Part shown: in pieces, positions 17,524 through 26,866 of the stretch
Position numbering within the stretch: the first letter of the stretch is position 1
Layout: every line of letters starts with the position of its first letter
DNA from: Rhodopirellula islandica
Lineage (GTDB): Bacteria; Planctomycetota; Planctomycetia; Pirellulales; Pirellulaceae
Assembly (NCBI RefSeq): GCF_001027925.1
Contig: NZ_LECT01000038.1
Location: 62,001-126,000, forward strand
Length of the DNA stretch: 64,000 nt
Direction: 5' to 3'
The notes under the pieces: model-generated
What the model was told of the DNA's origin: nothing
The model's database searches: none
The model's input: only the letters and a program-made list of their open reading frames with translations
Made by a program: the position numbers and the translations under genes

Positions 17524-18010
17524 CCTCTCTCGAAACGAAGTTTTTGGGGAGGTCGCGCGACGCCGTTCAGGCGTACGTGAGGGAGGGGGCCGAGCATGGG
17601 AAGCGGCGCGGATTGCCCTGGACTGTCAAAAGGTCGGTATTGACACCGCTTTGGGCTGCGCAGCTTTTGTTCCTCGACTTCGCCCCAACGGGGCAGCCCT
17701 ATGCCAGCCCAGGGCAACGCCCTGGGTGTGGCGGGACCAAGATTACAAAGCCCCAACGGGGCGGTCCTAGCGGGTTTTGGGGAGTCTTTCTTAGGGCCGC
17801 CCCGTTGGGGCTGGTGTCGGAATCTCCGTCACGAAACCCCAGGCGATGCCTGGGGCTATCTTAGAGCTGCCCCGTTGGGGCGTAGGACAGACCAAAATCA
17901 ACGTCGCATTTTCCGTGTCAATACCAACCTTTTGACAGCCCAGGATCGCCCTCCCCCGGAAATCTCGCTGAACGCTCGCTTTCCGACCCCTCCTGCTCCG
18001 CGGGCGGGGT
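17524..18010. repeat. Family E repeat split by an inserted element
   Basis: The left part (17524 to about 17617) matches 2862 onward (CGAAACGAAGTTT..., GACGCCGTTCAGGCGTACG, GAGGGAGGGG), and the right part (about 17951-18010) matches the remainder (CTCCCCCGGAAATCTCGCTG...). Between them sit about 326 extra bases absent from the 2861-3015 copy, so this is the occupied site of an insertion. Confidence 0.78.
17618..17943. mobile_element. MITE-like element with 29-base inverted ends
   Basis: The ends 17618-17646 and 17915-17943 are inverted repeats of 29 bases with two mismatches (outer end CTGGACTGTCAAAAGG). They are flanked by GATTGCC (17611-17617) and GATCGCC (17944-17950), a seven-base direct repeat with one mismatch, as expected for a target duplication that has aged. 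The interior has no gene and carries four copies of the GCCCCAACGGGGC palindrome, two in each orientation, plus CAGGGCAACGCCCTGGG-type hairpins. It interrupts a family E repeat whose empty site is present at about 2950. Confidence 0.75.
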
Positions 18011-18189
18011 TCTCACCTGCAAAGTGCGCATGCGATGAAGATTGAGCCATCACGACTTCGAGTCACGATACGCTCTCTTCTCAATCAATCCGTTCTTCAC
18101 TCTCCATCAAACGAAAAAACCGTTCGTCTGAAAACACGACTTCACCTGGTTTCGCGTTGACACTTTTCCACGTCAACAGAATTTTGTAT

Positions 18190-21100
18190 TCATCGCGACC
18201 ATTTGAATAAATAGATCCGGTGACGTTGTATCAACTGCCGGAGCTTGGACAGTCGCTCGGCATCCGCTTCCCGCTGGAAGAACTCTTCTGCCAATTCGAA
18301 CCAATGGACGCTTGTCTTTTCTTTGGCGTAGTACGCATCCATTCCGGCCAACACCCGTTCGGGATCGACTCGCATGAAATCACTGGCGGGTTGCCCACGC
18401 GGATAGAACCTCGCTGTGCTGACCATCAACCGACTGTACATCGCGTCGCCCTCGGCACCGCCCAGTTGATCGCAGACCGCCTCAATGTAGTTTTCGAAAT
18501 CGCCGGGGTTGCCGTACCAACGCGGCAACAAATACGTCACCGCCGAAGAGTGCACGGACAAACTCCCCTTGGCGGGACTTTGCATGGCACGCCGAGTCAG
18601 CTCACCCACGGCACTCTTTGGGGCGGACAATCCCATTGAAATCCCGAGCGCAAGGGAGAACACACGTGTGGCAGGTTGCTGTTTTTTCAGCAGCGGTTTG
18701 AGGTGTTCCAGTGCGACACCCAACTGTTCATGAAAAACTCGCATGTCATCCTTCGAAACCGTGTTCACAAAACCGGTTCCGCGAGCCTCCCAAGCCAGGT
18801 CTCGATGATGCTGAGCACGCAGCATGGGAATCACGATAGACCGCGGCATCCGTTCCCCGGCTCGCTTCAGCCACAACTCTTTGCGGATTCGAGCATCGCC
18901 ACCGTGCACCCAGCCATATTCTTTGGACACGATGTCCAGCGCACTTAGAAACTCCTCGCTCAATTCATCGGGGTATTCACTGACCGCCGCGATCGCGGGT
19001 GTTCGCAGATACGCAAACGCAGCGTCCAACTGATCGATCTGGTCGCGGTCCACCAAATCCTCCGCCAACACTCGAAGGATCCGAGACGCACGGATGCGTT
19101 CCGGAGCGGCGGCATGAATCCACTCATCACCTCGACGAAATACCATCGCCTTTCCACTCGCCGCGATCATGGCCGGTTGAGTCAAGTCACAGTTCACGTA
19201 CTCAACCATCCCCATCCGATCGCCATTCAAATCGAAGTTCGCGATGAAGGCAAAAGGATCTGGGGAGCCCGCCAATCCTGGCAGCATCCCCATGACACGA
19301 ATCTGCGAGAGTCCTTCTTCGACGGGAACGTTGTCCATCCAGTAAGGAACGATGCTCAGCCGACGAGTGGCATGAACCACCTCTCCCTCTTCGACGCCAA
19401 AGTCGATTGCCCAAGGTTTCTCGTCCGTGCTAACCCAGGCCCTTTTGTCCAAGACCGCCAGTGCGCGGACCTTCGGAAGCCTCGTCAGTTGAGCTTGATT
19501 CGCGATCTTCCCAGTGGTTTCATCGACCTTCAACAGGTACATGTTTTGATTGCTGGTCGCGATGAAATTCGCACCGTCGCGAGAGCACCATAGCTCGGAA
19601 GTCATTCGTTCCCCATCGAGCAACTCGATGCGTGATTGCTTGACTTCCAACGATGCCAGGTCCAACAAGTAGATCCACCCATCGTGGGTCGTGAAAAAGA
19701 TTCGATCCCCATCGGCAGATTGCGCCGAAGCCAAGGGTGGCTTCACTGCCTGATAGCTCGCCAATTTGGTTCCCTGTTGCAGATCCCAAAGGGTCAGCAC
19801 CCCACGTTCAAAACCGATCAGTCGATTGCCATCCGGCGACAGATAAACTGGGTGCTGTCCGTCCAATCGACTTGGAATTCGATGGACGATGTTCCCGCTT
19901 CGATCCACCACGGCAGGATTGTTTCCTGCGATCAACAAGAACGCCCCGTCCACTGACATCTGCAGCACCGTCTGCCCGGGGCTGAGTGCCAAACGTGTCT
20001 CTTTCCACTGGCGTGAGAAGCCACGACGCAGCAATTCCAACCGCTCGCGATATTCCGCATCCAACGTGGCTGGACGAGCAATGACTTCATCCTCGGTGAC
20101 AGGTTGAGCCAACCGCTCATCCACCTGGTCGTCCCACTCGATGCCATGTTCCCGTCGGTACAACTCACCCCGCAACTTCGGTCCGTCAACCGGATGAAGT
20201 TCATCCACAGACAAACGAATCACGGATTCGTTCTCGCCCTCAAAATAGATGTAGTACCGATTCGCGCGGATCGGCGTGGCGGGCAAAGTGGTCCAACCGT
20301 CGGCCCGTCGAATCACGCGATGGGTGATCGTGGACGGGTCCAGCCCATCTGTGCTGCCTGCTTTGCCCTGCTCACGAAACTCGGCGGCCATCTCCTCCAT
20401 TGTCTTCCAATCGTGTTCCGCAAACAACGAGCGTGCAATGCGGAAGTGGCCGCCTACCATCCCGCGCATGATCGCGTCGTCACCGTCAAAACGGTCAAAG
20501 TTAGCGGTAAACAACTGATTCGAGTCCACCAATTTCCAGGTCAGAAAGCTTGGCGGCTTCGGCAGATTGCGTAGTTCCTCTTCCAACTCTCCCCGGAGGA
20601 CTTCTTGAAACTGGTCGACTTCTTGCGTCGCGGCGTACTCGTCGTCGGTTGAAACGGTTTGCCGGACTTCGGCTTCGGAACGCAATTGCACCTCCAGCTC
20701 AAGCTTTTCCAGGTGCGAAAAGGCTGTTCCAGGGATCGTCTGACGCTTTCCCTCCTCATCGGTGAACAGGAATTGATCGCTGTCGTTCCAGCTTGGATCC
20801 TCTGCCGGCGGCAATGGTTGCTTCCCCATTAACCCGTAGATTCGCAGAGTCGGAATCGCGATCGGTATGGCCTGGTTAGGAAACTGCTCCTTCAGAGCCT
20901 GCCATTGTTGGGAAGCTTGTTCATTGGCACGGTCTGTCAAAAGCTCCCTATCAACCAGGAAATCGACCGTCCCATCACGCATGATCCAACTATCAAGGTG
21001 TTGACCAACGACAACGCCGTCGAAACCAACCTGAGCCCGATATGGCTGTTTGTGCCAGCTCGCCAACCAGTCTTCCATCGCTTTCGCAGAGGGAAGCTGC

Positions 21101-22749
21101 ATTTCAAAAATGATCTTCTTCTCAAAATGTTCCTGCAGTTTGATCCACTGGATCCGATCCTCGCGAGAGGTTTTGGCAAGCTCCGGCAGTCCCTTGGTAG
21201 ATGCGGTTGGATCGGCTTCGAGCATCATCAACTTCATTTCCATCGCGTCCACGAAATGCAGTTGATCGACAGGCAACCCCACCGGCGTGTCACGGTTGGC
21301 CATTTTGACCTTCAAGGAGGTCTCGTTCGTCATCTCCAATGGTTTGATCGCCAACACCATGGAATGGGAACGTCGGACGAGAAAATACTCGGCATGCAAA
21401 GAGGGACGCTTCTCCTTGGGGTGAGCCTCGAAATACTCGTTCAGCCCCCGGACGCTTTGTTCAGCCGCCGCTCTCCACGGTTCTGTCAATTCGGCTTTCA
21501 AGATGGCGACCGTCGAGTTTTCGGCATCGAACCGATAGACGTAATACGGGTGTTCTTCGCCAATCAGCGTCGCCGTGAATCGGGTATTGGACGCGGTGTC
21601 CTTGAGTCGCCAAGCCCCGCACGTATTGAGGTAGCGGAACGGATTGGAATCGACCAGTTCTTGCCGTTGTTCGTCCCATGACTTGGCAATCTGCTCAGGG
21701 GAAACCTCTTCATCAAGCTCATTCATCTTCCTTTCCAAGAGCACACGCCGCAGATCCAATTCCGAAGGACCGGTGAACGAACCGAGCGACTCCCAGCGTT
21801 TGATCCGAAACTTCCGAAATCGAGCTCGTTCGGGTCGATGATCAGGCACGAACCATGAAACCTTGCTCTTGGAAGGATCCGACTCATCTTCGACGATTTC
21901 AAGCGGCTTCCCAGGTCCGAGCATCCCCAGTCGCCCAGGCCAACACCAAAGATCGGTTTGCTCGAGGCCTGGTACCTGTTTCACTTTTCCAGTCTGCAAC
22001 CAATCCGCCGCTCGTTCGCGATCAGCTTCCGCGAGCATGCTTTTGCGAACACGAAATCGAGCCATCACGGGGTGCGAAGCATATGGCTTCCAAATGCGTC
22101 CGAAGACAAAGGCGTCGTTCACTTGGCCAAGCAATGCGGCTCGAAACTCCACCCCAGGAACCGCGGTCTGCCATTTCGACAACTTGTCGAGAACGTTCAG
22201 ACGCTCGCGCATCAGATCACGTTGTTCGCCCCGGAATGACGCCAGCGGAATGGCAATCAACTGTTGTTGAATGTTCCAATACGAGATGTCGTCTTCGACC
22301 AACAACAGAGACGCGTTGTTCAGTTCCCGGTCACCTTGCATCCACGCCTTGCCACCTTCGTCGCGAATGGGAAACGCCTCGCGAAGCCGGTCCACCAAAG
22401 AACGCCAAGGTTCCAACGTCTTTTCAATGAATTCGCGATCGGAGTCACTGAACTGCCTCAACGGAAACGACTGGAACTTTCGACTGCGTACCTCAAGATG
22501 GATCCAATCGTCTGGACCAATCCATTGGACCAATCGTCCTTGAATCGGTTCTCGATCCTGCAATTGCCACTCCCGTGCTTCCGTGACCTTCGGGGCATCG
22601 TTCACTCGGGCCGTCAGAACAATTTTGGCACCATCGGCGATCGCGGACGGGTTCAGGCCGCTCGGCAATTGAGCGTGAGCTGACGCCCCCAAACACAAGA
22701 GGAATACCAGCGACAAAACCAAACGTTCAAAAAGGGAGTCGCCCTTCAT
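18190..22749 (-). CDS. Giant exported protein with SHD1-like repeats and beta-propeller
   Basis: A 1519-residue protein with a signal peptide (MKGDSLFERLVLSLVFLLCL then GASAHAQ). About eight degenerate units of roughly 55 residues follow, near 60-112, 135-185, 195-250, 377-434, 451-509, 565-619, 735-787 and 815-864. The clearest (REWQLQDREPIQGRLV ... FPLRQFSDSDREFIE) has the planctomycete SHD1 (SLA1 homology) pattern of an aromatic start, a beta-sheet and a final D-x-x-[FY]. A WD40/PQQ-like propeller spans about 915-1200 (YLSPDGNRLIGFERGVLTLWDL), and a helical tail ends the protein. It is probably periplasmic or surface-located and might bind peptides or glycans. GTG 22788 is an alternative start, but ATG 22749 gives the better signal peptide. 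Function unknown. Confidence 0.82.
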   Translation of the reverse strand: MKGDSLFERLVLSLVFLLCLGASAHAQLPSGLNPSAIADGAKIVLTARVNDAPKVTEAREWQLQDREPIQGRLVQWIGPDDWIHLEVRSRKFQSFPLRQFSDSDREFIEKTLEPWRSLVDRLREAFPIRDEGGKAWMQGDRELNNASLLLVEDDISYWNIQQQLIAIPLASFRGEQRDLMRERLNVLDKLSKWQTAVPGVEFRAALLGQVNDAFVFGRIWKPYASHPVMARFRVRKSMLAEADRERAADWLQTGKVKQVPGLEQTDLWCWPGRLGMLGPGKPLEIVEDESDPSKSKVSWFVPDHRPERARFRKFRIKRWESLGSFTGPSELDLRRVLLERKMNELDEEVSPEQIAKSWDEQRQELVDSNPFRYLNTCGAWRLKDTASNTRFTATLIGEEHPYYVYRFDAENSTVAILKAELTEPWRAAAEQSVRGLNEYFEAHPKEKRPSLHAEYFLVRRSHSMVLAIKPLEMTNETSLKVKMANRDTPVGLPVDQLHFVDAMEMKLMMLEADPTASTKGLPELAKTSREDRIQWIKLQEHFEKKIIFEMQLPSAKAMEDWLASWHKQPYRAQVGFDGVVVGQHLDSWIMRDGTVDFLVDRELLTDRANEQASQQWQALKEQFPNQAIPIAIPTLRIYGLMGKQPLPPAEDPSWNDSDQFLFTDEEGKRQTIPGTAFSHLEKLELEVQLRSEAEVRQTVSTDDEYAATQEVDQFQEVLRGELEEELRNLPKPPSFLTWKLVDSNQLFTANFDRFDGDDAIMRGMVGGHFRIARSLFAEHDWKTMEEMAAEFREQGKAGSTDGLDPSTITHRVIRRADGWTTLPATPIRANRYYIYFEGENESVIRLSVDELHPVDGPKLRGELYRREHGIEWDDQVDERLAQPVTEDEVIARPATLDAEYRERLELLRRGFSRQWKETRLALSPGQTVLQMSVDGAFLLIAGNNPAVVDRSGNIVHRIPSRLDGQHPVYLSPDGNRLIGFERGVLTLWDLQQGTKLASYQAVKPPLASAQSADGDRIFFTTHDGWIYLLDLASLEVKQSRIELLDGERMTSELWCSRDGANFIATSNQNMYLLKVDETTGKIANQAQLTRLPKVRALAVLDKRAWVSTDEKPWAIDFGVEEGEVVHATRRLSIVPYWMDNVPVEEGLSQIRVMGMLPGLAGSPDPFAFIANFDLNGDRMGMVEYVNCDLTQPAMIAASGKAMVFRRGDEWIHAAAPERIRASRILRVLAEDLVDRDQIDQLDAAFAYLRTPAIAAVSEYPDELSEEFLSALDIVSKEYGWVHGGDARIRKELWLKRAGERMPRSIVIPMLRAQHHRDLAWEARGTGFVNTVSKDDMRVFHEQLGVALEHLKPLLKKQQPATRVFSLALGISMGLSAPKSAVGELTRRAMQSPAKGSLSVHSSAVTYLLPRWYGNPGDFENYIEAVCDQLGGAEGDAMYSRLMVSTARFYPRGQPASDFMRVDPERVLAGMDAYYAKEKTSVHWFELAEEFFQREADAERLSKLRQLIQRHRIYLFKWSR

Positions 22750-22973
22750 TCCAGCCACCAAAATCAAGAATGGATCGAGTGAGTGCACCGCGACCGAGCA
22801 TCATGCAGTGCAACACAATTTTATCAGTCAGCAAAACTCGCGGCGCCCATGAAATCGCGCCGAACAGGCATCCGATTCCAACCGCTGGCATCTCCATTTC
22901 TGATGCCTTTTCGCCGTAACAGTTCCTTTATTTCTTTGATTTCAAGCGTTCCGCCAATTTACTTCCAACAACG

Positions 22974-23008
22974 AAAAAACCCTCGCAAGAGAACTTGCGA
23001 GGGTTTTT
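22974..23008. terminator. Bidirectional rho-independent terminator
   Basis: A 10-base-pair perfect stem CCCTCGCAAG / CTTGCGAGGG (22980-22989 with 22994-23003) with loop AGAA is flanked by AAAAAA on one side and TTTTT on the other. It lies 46 bases beyond the BON gene stop on the reverse strand and upstream of the giant protein, so it likely ends BON transcription. The symmetry allows either direction. Confidence 0.85.
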
Positions 23009-23053
23009 CGTTCATTCGTTCTGTTCAGGTGATCCGTTGGATCACCTATCAGA

Positions 23054-24241
23054 CTACTTGTCAGTGAAGTCCAAGAACCACCAGCCGTCATCCCATTCGA
23101 GCGACACTTTCCGCCATCCCAAAGGAACTTGTGGGTAGGGGTAGAAAGGTCCGATGTAGGGGAACGCCGATGGGCTGTACTGCTGTGGGTACGTCAGTGC
23201 GGCGTAGTTCGGATAGGCTGCGTAGCCTGGCCAAGCGTAGTTCGGCAAGTTCGGGGTGTCGTAGCGAGGTGCTCCGGCAGGTGCGGCAGGCGCCATGGGA
23301 ACAGGTTGTCCCATCATCGGTGCCTGAGCCATCGGTGCTGGTGCTCCCTGCATGCCGGCGGCTCCATGAGTCATCATGCTGCCGGGAACAACCATTTCGC
23401 CATTGATCACTTGTCCGCCCACTTGGCCGCCCATTTGCCCGTACGAAACGGGACGAGCTTGGACCTGACGATTGGCAGGTGGCAAAGGCTGCAACCCACC
23501 GGTGCGATGCGTGGCAGGCGTGGCAACCAAGCCTGGGTTTGATCCAGCCTTGACGGTCATCAGATCGCGGACGCCGCGTGCTCCAGGAGCATGACGGGCG
23601 ATTTCAGCGATCAGTTTTCGCTGGGATGCCGAAGCAGCTTCGCCGGTGATCTCCACGATGCCGTCGTAAGCGTTGACGTCCACACCGAAGTCTTTCAGGT
23701 GACCGACGGACTTCGCTTTGCCCAAGGCAGCGGCGACGGAACGAGTGATCGCTTCGTCCGAACCGGCTTCTCCACCAGCATCTTCCCAAGCCGCAACAGT
23801 GCGGGTTTGCGAGTCAGCGGCTTCTTCGCCGGCAACAGGTGCCACCGAACCAGGAACCACTTCTTGAACTTCGGTTTCCAAAGCTCCCTTGAAGTCGAAC
23901 GCTTCCGCAGGCTTCACCGCTGCAATCGCAGCGGCCTTGGGCTTGTAAAGCTTTGCTTCGAGAACTTCGAGTTCGTTGACAACATTGACAACGCCATCGA
24001 CATCCTTCAAAGCCGCCAAGACCAGGTCTTGTTGCTCGGTGCCATCGACGGTGCCGCGGAACACGACCACTCCGTCATTGACTTTCATGTCAAGGTTGAA
24101 GTTCTTCAGTTGACCTGCATCACGGCTGACTTTGAGCCGCTGCATGACTTGTTGTGCGATCTCGCGATCACCGCCAAAGGCCTGAGCAGGCCCCAGCGTG
24201 GCGATCGCGGCCAGCGCCAGTCCAAAATATTTGCGTCGCAT
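23054..24241 (-). CDS. Exported protein with two BON domains and Pro/Tyr-rich tail
   Basis: A 395-residue protein with a signal peptide (about residues 1-23, ending AFGG). The first BON-type domain covers about 25-95 (VSRDAGQLKNFNLDMKVNDG then VVVFRGTVDG) and the second about 165-230 (SVGHLKDFGVDVNAYDGIVE then ITGEA). BON domains are thought to bind phospholipid or peptidoglycan-associated surfaces. A long low-complexity Pro/Met/Gly/Ala region follows, and the tail is Tyr/Pro-rich, ending WRKVSLEWDDGWWFLDF. GGGAGG eight bases before the ATG supports the start. A terminator follows at 22974-23008. Confidence 0.88.
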   Translation of the reverse strand: MRRKYFGLALAAIATLGPAQAFGGDREIAQQVMQRLKVSRDAGQLKNFNLDMKVNDGVVVFRGTVDGTEQQDLVLAALKDVDGVVNVVNELEVLEAKLYKPKAAAIAAVKPAEAFDFKGALETEVQEVVPGSVAPVAGEEAADSQTRTVAAWEDAGGEAGSDEAITRSVAAALGKAKSVGHLKDFGVDVNAYDGIVEITGEAASASQRKLIAEIARHAPGARGVRDLMTVKAGSNPGLVATPATHRTGGLQPLPPANRQVQARPVSYGQMGGQVGGQVINGEMVVPGSMMTHGAAGMQGAPAPMAQAPMMGQPVPMAPAAPAGAPRYDTPNLPNYAWPGYAAYPNYAALTYPQQYSPSAFPYIGPFYPYPQVPLGWRKVSLEWDDGWWFLDFTDK

Positions 24242-24459
24242 GGAAATGCCTCCCTACAGTCCTTTGTGAGGTGTCATTCACCGACCGCGTTACTCGCGGA
24301 AAAAAAGGACCAGCCAACAGCCGGTCCGATCGGTGCTATGGACTGTTTCGGTTGTAACGAGGCCTAGCCGGCAGGTTTTTTCCGATTTTGTGGATAAATC
24401 CACACAATTCGGGTTGAACAGCCTGCCAAGAGACCGCGTGTCACAAACCGTTCCCAAAC

Positions 24460-24744
24460 TCAGCCAGCTGTGAAAAACCGCTTGTTCGTCCCCCCACTGC
24501 CAATCGGCACCTCCACCCGAGCGCCACATTTGGGGCATCCACCCCGGTAAGCGGTCTGCTGATCATTTCGGTAGATGCGACCGTAGGTTTGGCAACACCG
24601 AAACTGAATGCCCAAGAACGGACGCGGGTTTCCCGGCGTGCCATCCGCCCCCAAATTCGTACGTGCTGTGCCCGAACCACCACGCGCATCGTGCACAACA
24701 TCGAAGTGACTGCCTACGCTTCGTTGAGGCGTGGGATCGACCAT
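24460..24744 (-). CDS. Small zinc-ribbon protein
   Basis: A 94-residue protein. The first 45 residues are polar and low in complexity, and the second half (FLGIQFRCCQTYGRIYRN then YRGGCPKCGARVEV) has a Cys-Cys and a Cys-Pro-x-Cys pair expected to form a zinc ribbon. I recognise the pattern as a short conserved planctomycete protein but know of no assigned function. GAGGGAGA is located just before the ATG at 24744. It lies 38 bases downstream of the sigma factor gene on the same strand, so the two are probably co-transcribed. Confidence 0.78.
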   Translation of the reverse strand: MVDPTPQRSVGSHFDVVHDARGGSGTARTNLGADGTPGNPRPFLGIQFRCCQTYGRIYRNDQQTAYRGGCPKCGARVEVPIGSGGTNKRFFTAG

Positions 24745-24782
24745 GGTTGTCTCCCTCGTAAGCCATGAACGGGAAAGAAGTG

Positions 24783-25418
24783 TCAGGGACCTGGTTCGCC
24801 CGAAGATTCTGACTCGGGTTCTCGCAGCTGTTCAATCGCCAACCGCAATTGTTTGCGAGCCCGGTTCAAACGGCTGCGAACGGTGCCAATGGACAGCTCC
24901 AAAATCTCCGCCATTTCCTCATAAGAAGATTCCTCCATTTCTCGCAAGACAAGAATGCTGCGGTGCTGATCGCTGAGTTGCTGCAGAGCCACTTGCACCA
25001 ACGAAACGTCGTCCTGGCGAATCATGTTCGCATCCACGGCCTCGCCCCCACAAACGACTTCTTCGCCGATTTCTTCACGTTGCTGGTCCAGCGACAGACG
25101 AACCTTCTGACGCCGCTTTCGCGACAACGCGATGTTGAAGGCGACCCGATACAGCCACGTGAAAAACTGGCTGTTTTGCTGAAACGTGTCCAGTTTGATG
25201 AACGCCCGAATGAAAGCCTCTTGCGTCACTTCCTCGGCATCGTGAACCGAACCGGTGACGTGGATCATGGCGTGATGCAGCCGGTCCTGGTGACGGATCA
25301 CCAAGCTCTCAAACGCGGACGCGTCACCCGACAACGCCGCTTCGATCAGCGCCACTTCGTCCGCCGACGCAGGATTCGCCGTGGCGTTTTCGTTTCGGTT
25401 CGAGTTGGCTGCGTCCAC
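24783..25418 (-). CDS. ECF-type RNA polymerase sigma factor
   Basis: A 211-residue sigma-70 family factor of the extracytoplasmic-function type. Region 2 covers about residues 42-105 (DAEEVTQEAFIRAFIKLDTF then WLYRVAFNIALSRKRR), and region 4 about 145-200 (LSDQHRSILVLREMEESSYE then IGTVRSRLNRARKQL). There is no region 1.1 or 3. It should direct RNA polymerase to a small regulon. No anti-sigma factor is evident next to it; the downstream gene is the zinc-ribbon protein. The start is GTG 25418 with GAGGGG just upstream, and some uncertainty remains. Confidence 0.9.
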   Translation of the reverse strand: MDAANSNRNENATANPASADEVALIEAALSGDASAFESLVIRHQDRLHHAMIHVTGSVHDAEEVTQEAFIRAFIKLDTFQQNSQFFTWLYRVAFNIALSRKRRQKVRLSLDQQREEIGEEVVCGGEAVDANMIRQDDVSLVQVALQQLSDQHRSILVLREMEESSYEEMAEILELSIGTVRSRLNRARKQLRLAIEQLREPESESSGEPGP

Positions 25419-25515
25419 TTCCCCTCAACTTGATGATCGTTCGCTGGGTGATCAGTTTAACTCAAACGAGTCGCCCTGTTGCAAAGCATTTTGGGGCATT
25501 CCCCAACGCCGGAGC

Positions 25516-26784
25516 CTACCGAACGTCCTCATCGAAATGGTCCGCGATTTCGCCGATATCCTTCTCATCGCCCATTGGAGCGAGCGATTCCCCGTTTTCA
25601 TCCAACCACAACGGAATCGCTAGAACCCCGAAAAACGAAACAATCAAACCAAGTTGCGATGCCTGCTCGCTGGGCCAAACGTGGGACGCCACCAGCCCCC
25701 GCCACAGCAACAATTGCACGCTCGTCGCAACCGGCAAACTGACCGCAAAACGGCCCAAGGAATCACGGGACTGAGCGAATGCAAACATCTCGAGAATCTT
25801 CGCTAAAATCGCCGCGATCAGAATCACCCCCATCACCGCTTGCCAGCCCACCACGATCGCTGGGACCGCGATCAAGACCATCAAATCAACCAGCCGCCGC
25901 GTTGATGAACCGAGCGGGTCCATCTTCATGTCCGCCGAAGGACAAAAGCTCTTCGCCAGCACGCGAGCAAAGAAGCCCGCCGCCACCAGCGACGTCAACA
26001 ACCGCAATCCAATCTGGACCAAGGTCACGGACCAGTCACCACCGGTCGTCATCCATCCGGTCGGCGGCCAAGAACCAACCATCGATGGCATTGAATCGCC
26101 AACAAGCTGCCACGGAACCACCATCGCCTGCGGCAATGCGAACATCCCGCCGATCAGCGTCACCGCCGCGAACAATGTCAATCGAGGTGGCAAAGGATTC
26201 CCGTCGAACCGGATCAGCCCCGCCGCCCAGGCGGTCGCCAGCGCCACCACGTGATACAAAATCAGCGTCAACAAATCCGCGTCAACGAACGGGGTCGACA
26301 ACCAATTCGGCCGCACGGAATCACCCACGTAGGGCAGACTCCAACGCGTCAATTCGGTTGTCCCCACCACCGCGAACGTGATCCCGACCAACGTTTCAAC
26401 GATCGGATAACGAGACGAAATGGGAAGCCGGCAGTCTCGGCAACGCCCGCTCAACCACAGCCAACCGAAAATCGGCACATTGTCACGAGCTCGAAGCTGG
26501 TTGCGACATCGCGGGCAGAATGAATGGCCGTTGACGTTCAAACGCTGAGGCAATCGCCACACGACCACATTCAAGAAACTGCCGACGCTGGCCCCAACCA
26601 CCAGAAAAAACGTGAAGAGGACCACGTCATTGGCTCGTGGCAACAACAGATCGGTCACCCGGAAATGAGGGTGCCAACGGGTCACCCAGAGCGCAGCCCC
26701 CCACACATAAGCCACCGATGCGAGCAGATACCCGATCAGCAAGCAGACAGCGAGAATTCGATAGGTTGAACGTCGTCGCGACAA
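25516..26784 (-). CDS. Prepilin peptidase-like membrane protein, degenerate peptidase site
   Basis: A 422-residue polytopic protein of the type IV prepilin peptidase family (A24A). The N-terminal methylase region is intact: GSFLNVVVWRLPQR and the zinc cysteines Cys90-x-x-Cys93 and Cys115-x-x-Cys118, followed by SSRYPIVETL. In the C-terminal peptidase region the expected LID-x5-LPD motif reads LIRFDGNPLPP, so the usual first catalytic Asp appears to be Arg192. The Gly-x-Gly-Asp motif is represented only by RLVD300. Peptidase activity is therefore doubtful, while N-methylation could persist. Extra membrane sequence of about 90 residues separates the two sites. The apparent start is TTG 26784; no ATG is suitably placed. 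Confidence 0.8.
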   Translation of the reverse strand: MSRRRSTYRILAVCLLIGYLLASVAYVWGAALWVTRWHPHFRVTDLLLPRANDVVLFTFFLVVGASVGSFLNVVVWRLPQRLNVNGHSFCPRCRNQLRARDNVPIFGWLWLSGRCRDCRLPISSRYPIVETLVGITFAVVGTTELTRWSLPYVGDSVRPNWLSTPFVDADLLTLILYHVVALATAWAAGLIRFDGNPLPPRLTLFAAVTLIGGMFALPQAMVVPWQLVGDSMPSMVGSWPPTGWMTTGGDWSVTLVQIGLRLLTSLVAAGFFARVLAKSFCPSADMKMDPLGSSTRRLVDLMVLIAVPAIVVGWQAVMGVILIAAILAKILEMFAFAQSRDSLGRFAVSLPVATSVQLLLWRGLVASHVWPSEQASQLGLIVSFFGVLAIPLWLDENGESLAPMGDEKDIGEIADHFDEDVR

Positions 26785-26866
26785 AATTGCATGGCCCTTG
26801 GCGAGTCAGCACACTCTACTAGCCAACCGCCGAACTGACGACATCCCATTCCCATGACCGCTGACC

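Noticed and set aside
24380-24410. TGTGGATAAATCCACA palindrome considered as a DnaA-box or terminator
   Set aside because: A single copy without neighbouring boxes is no evidence for an origin, and no T run follows for termination.
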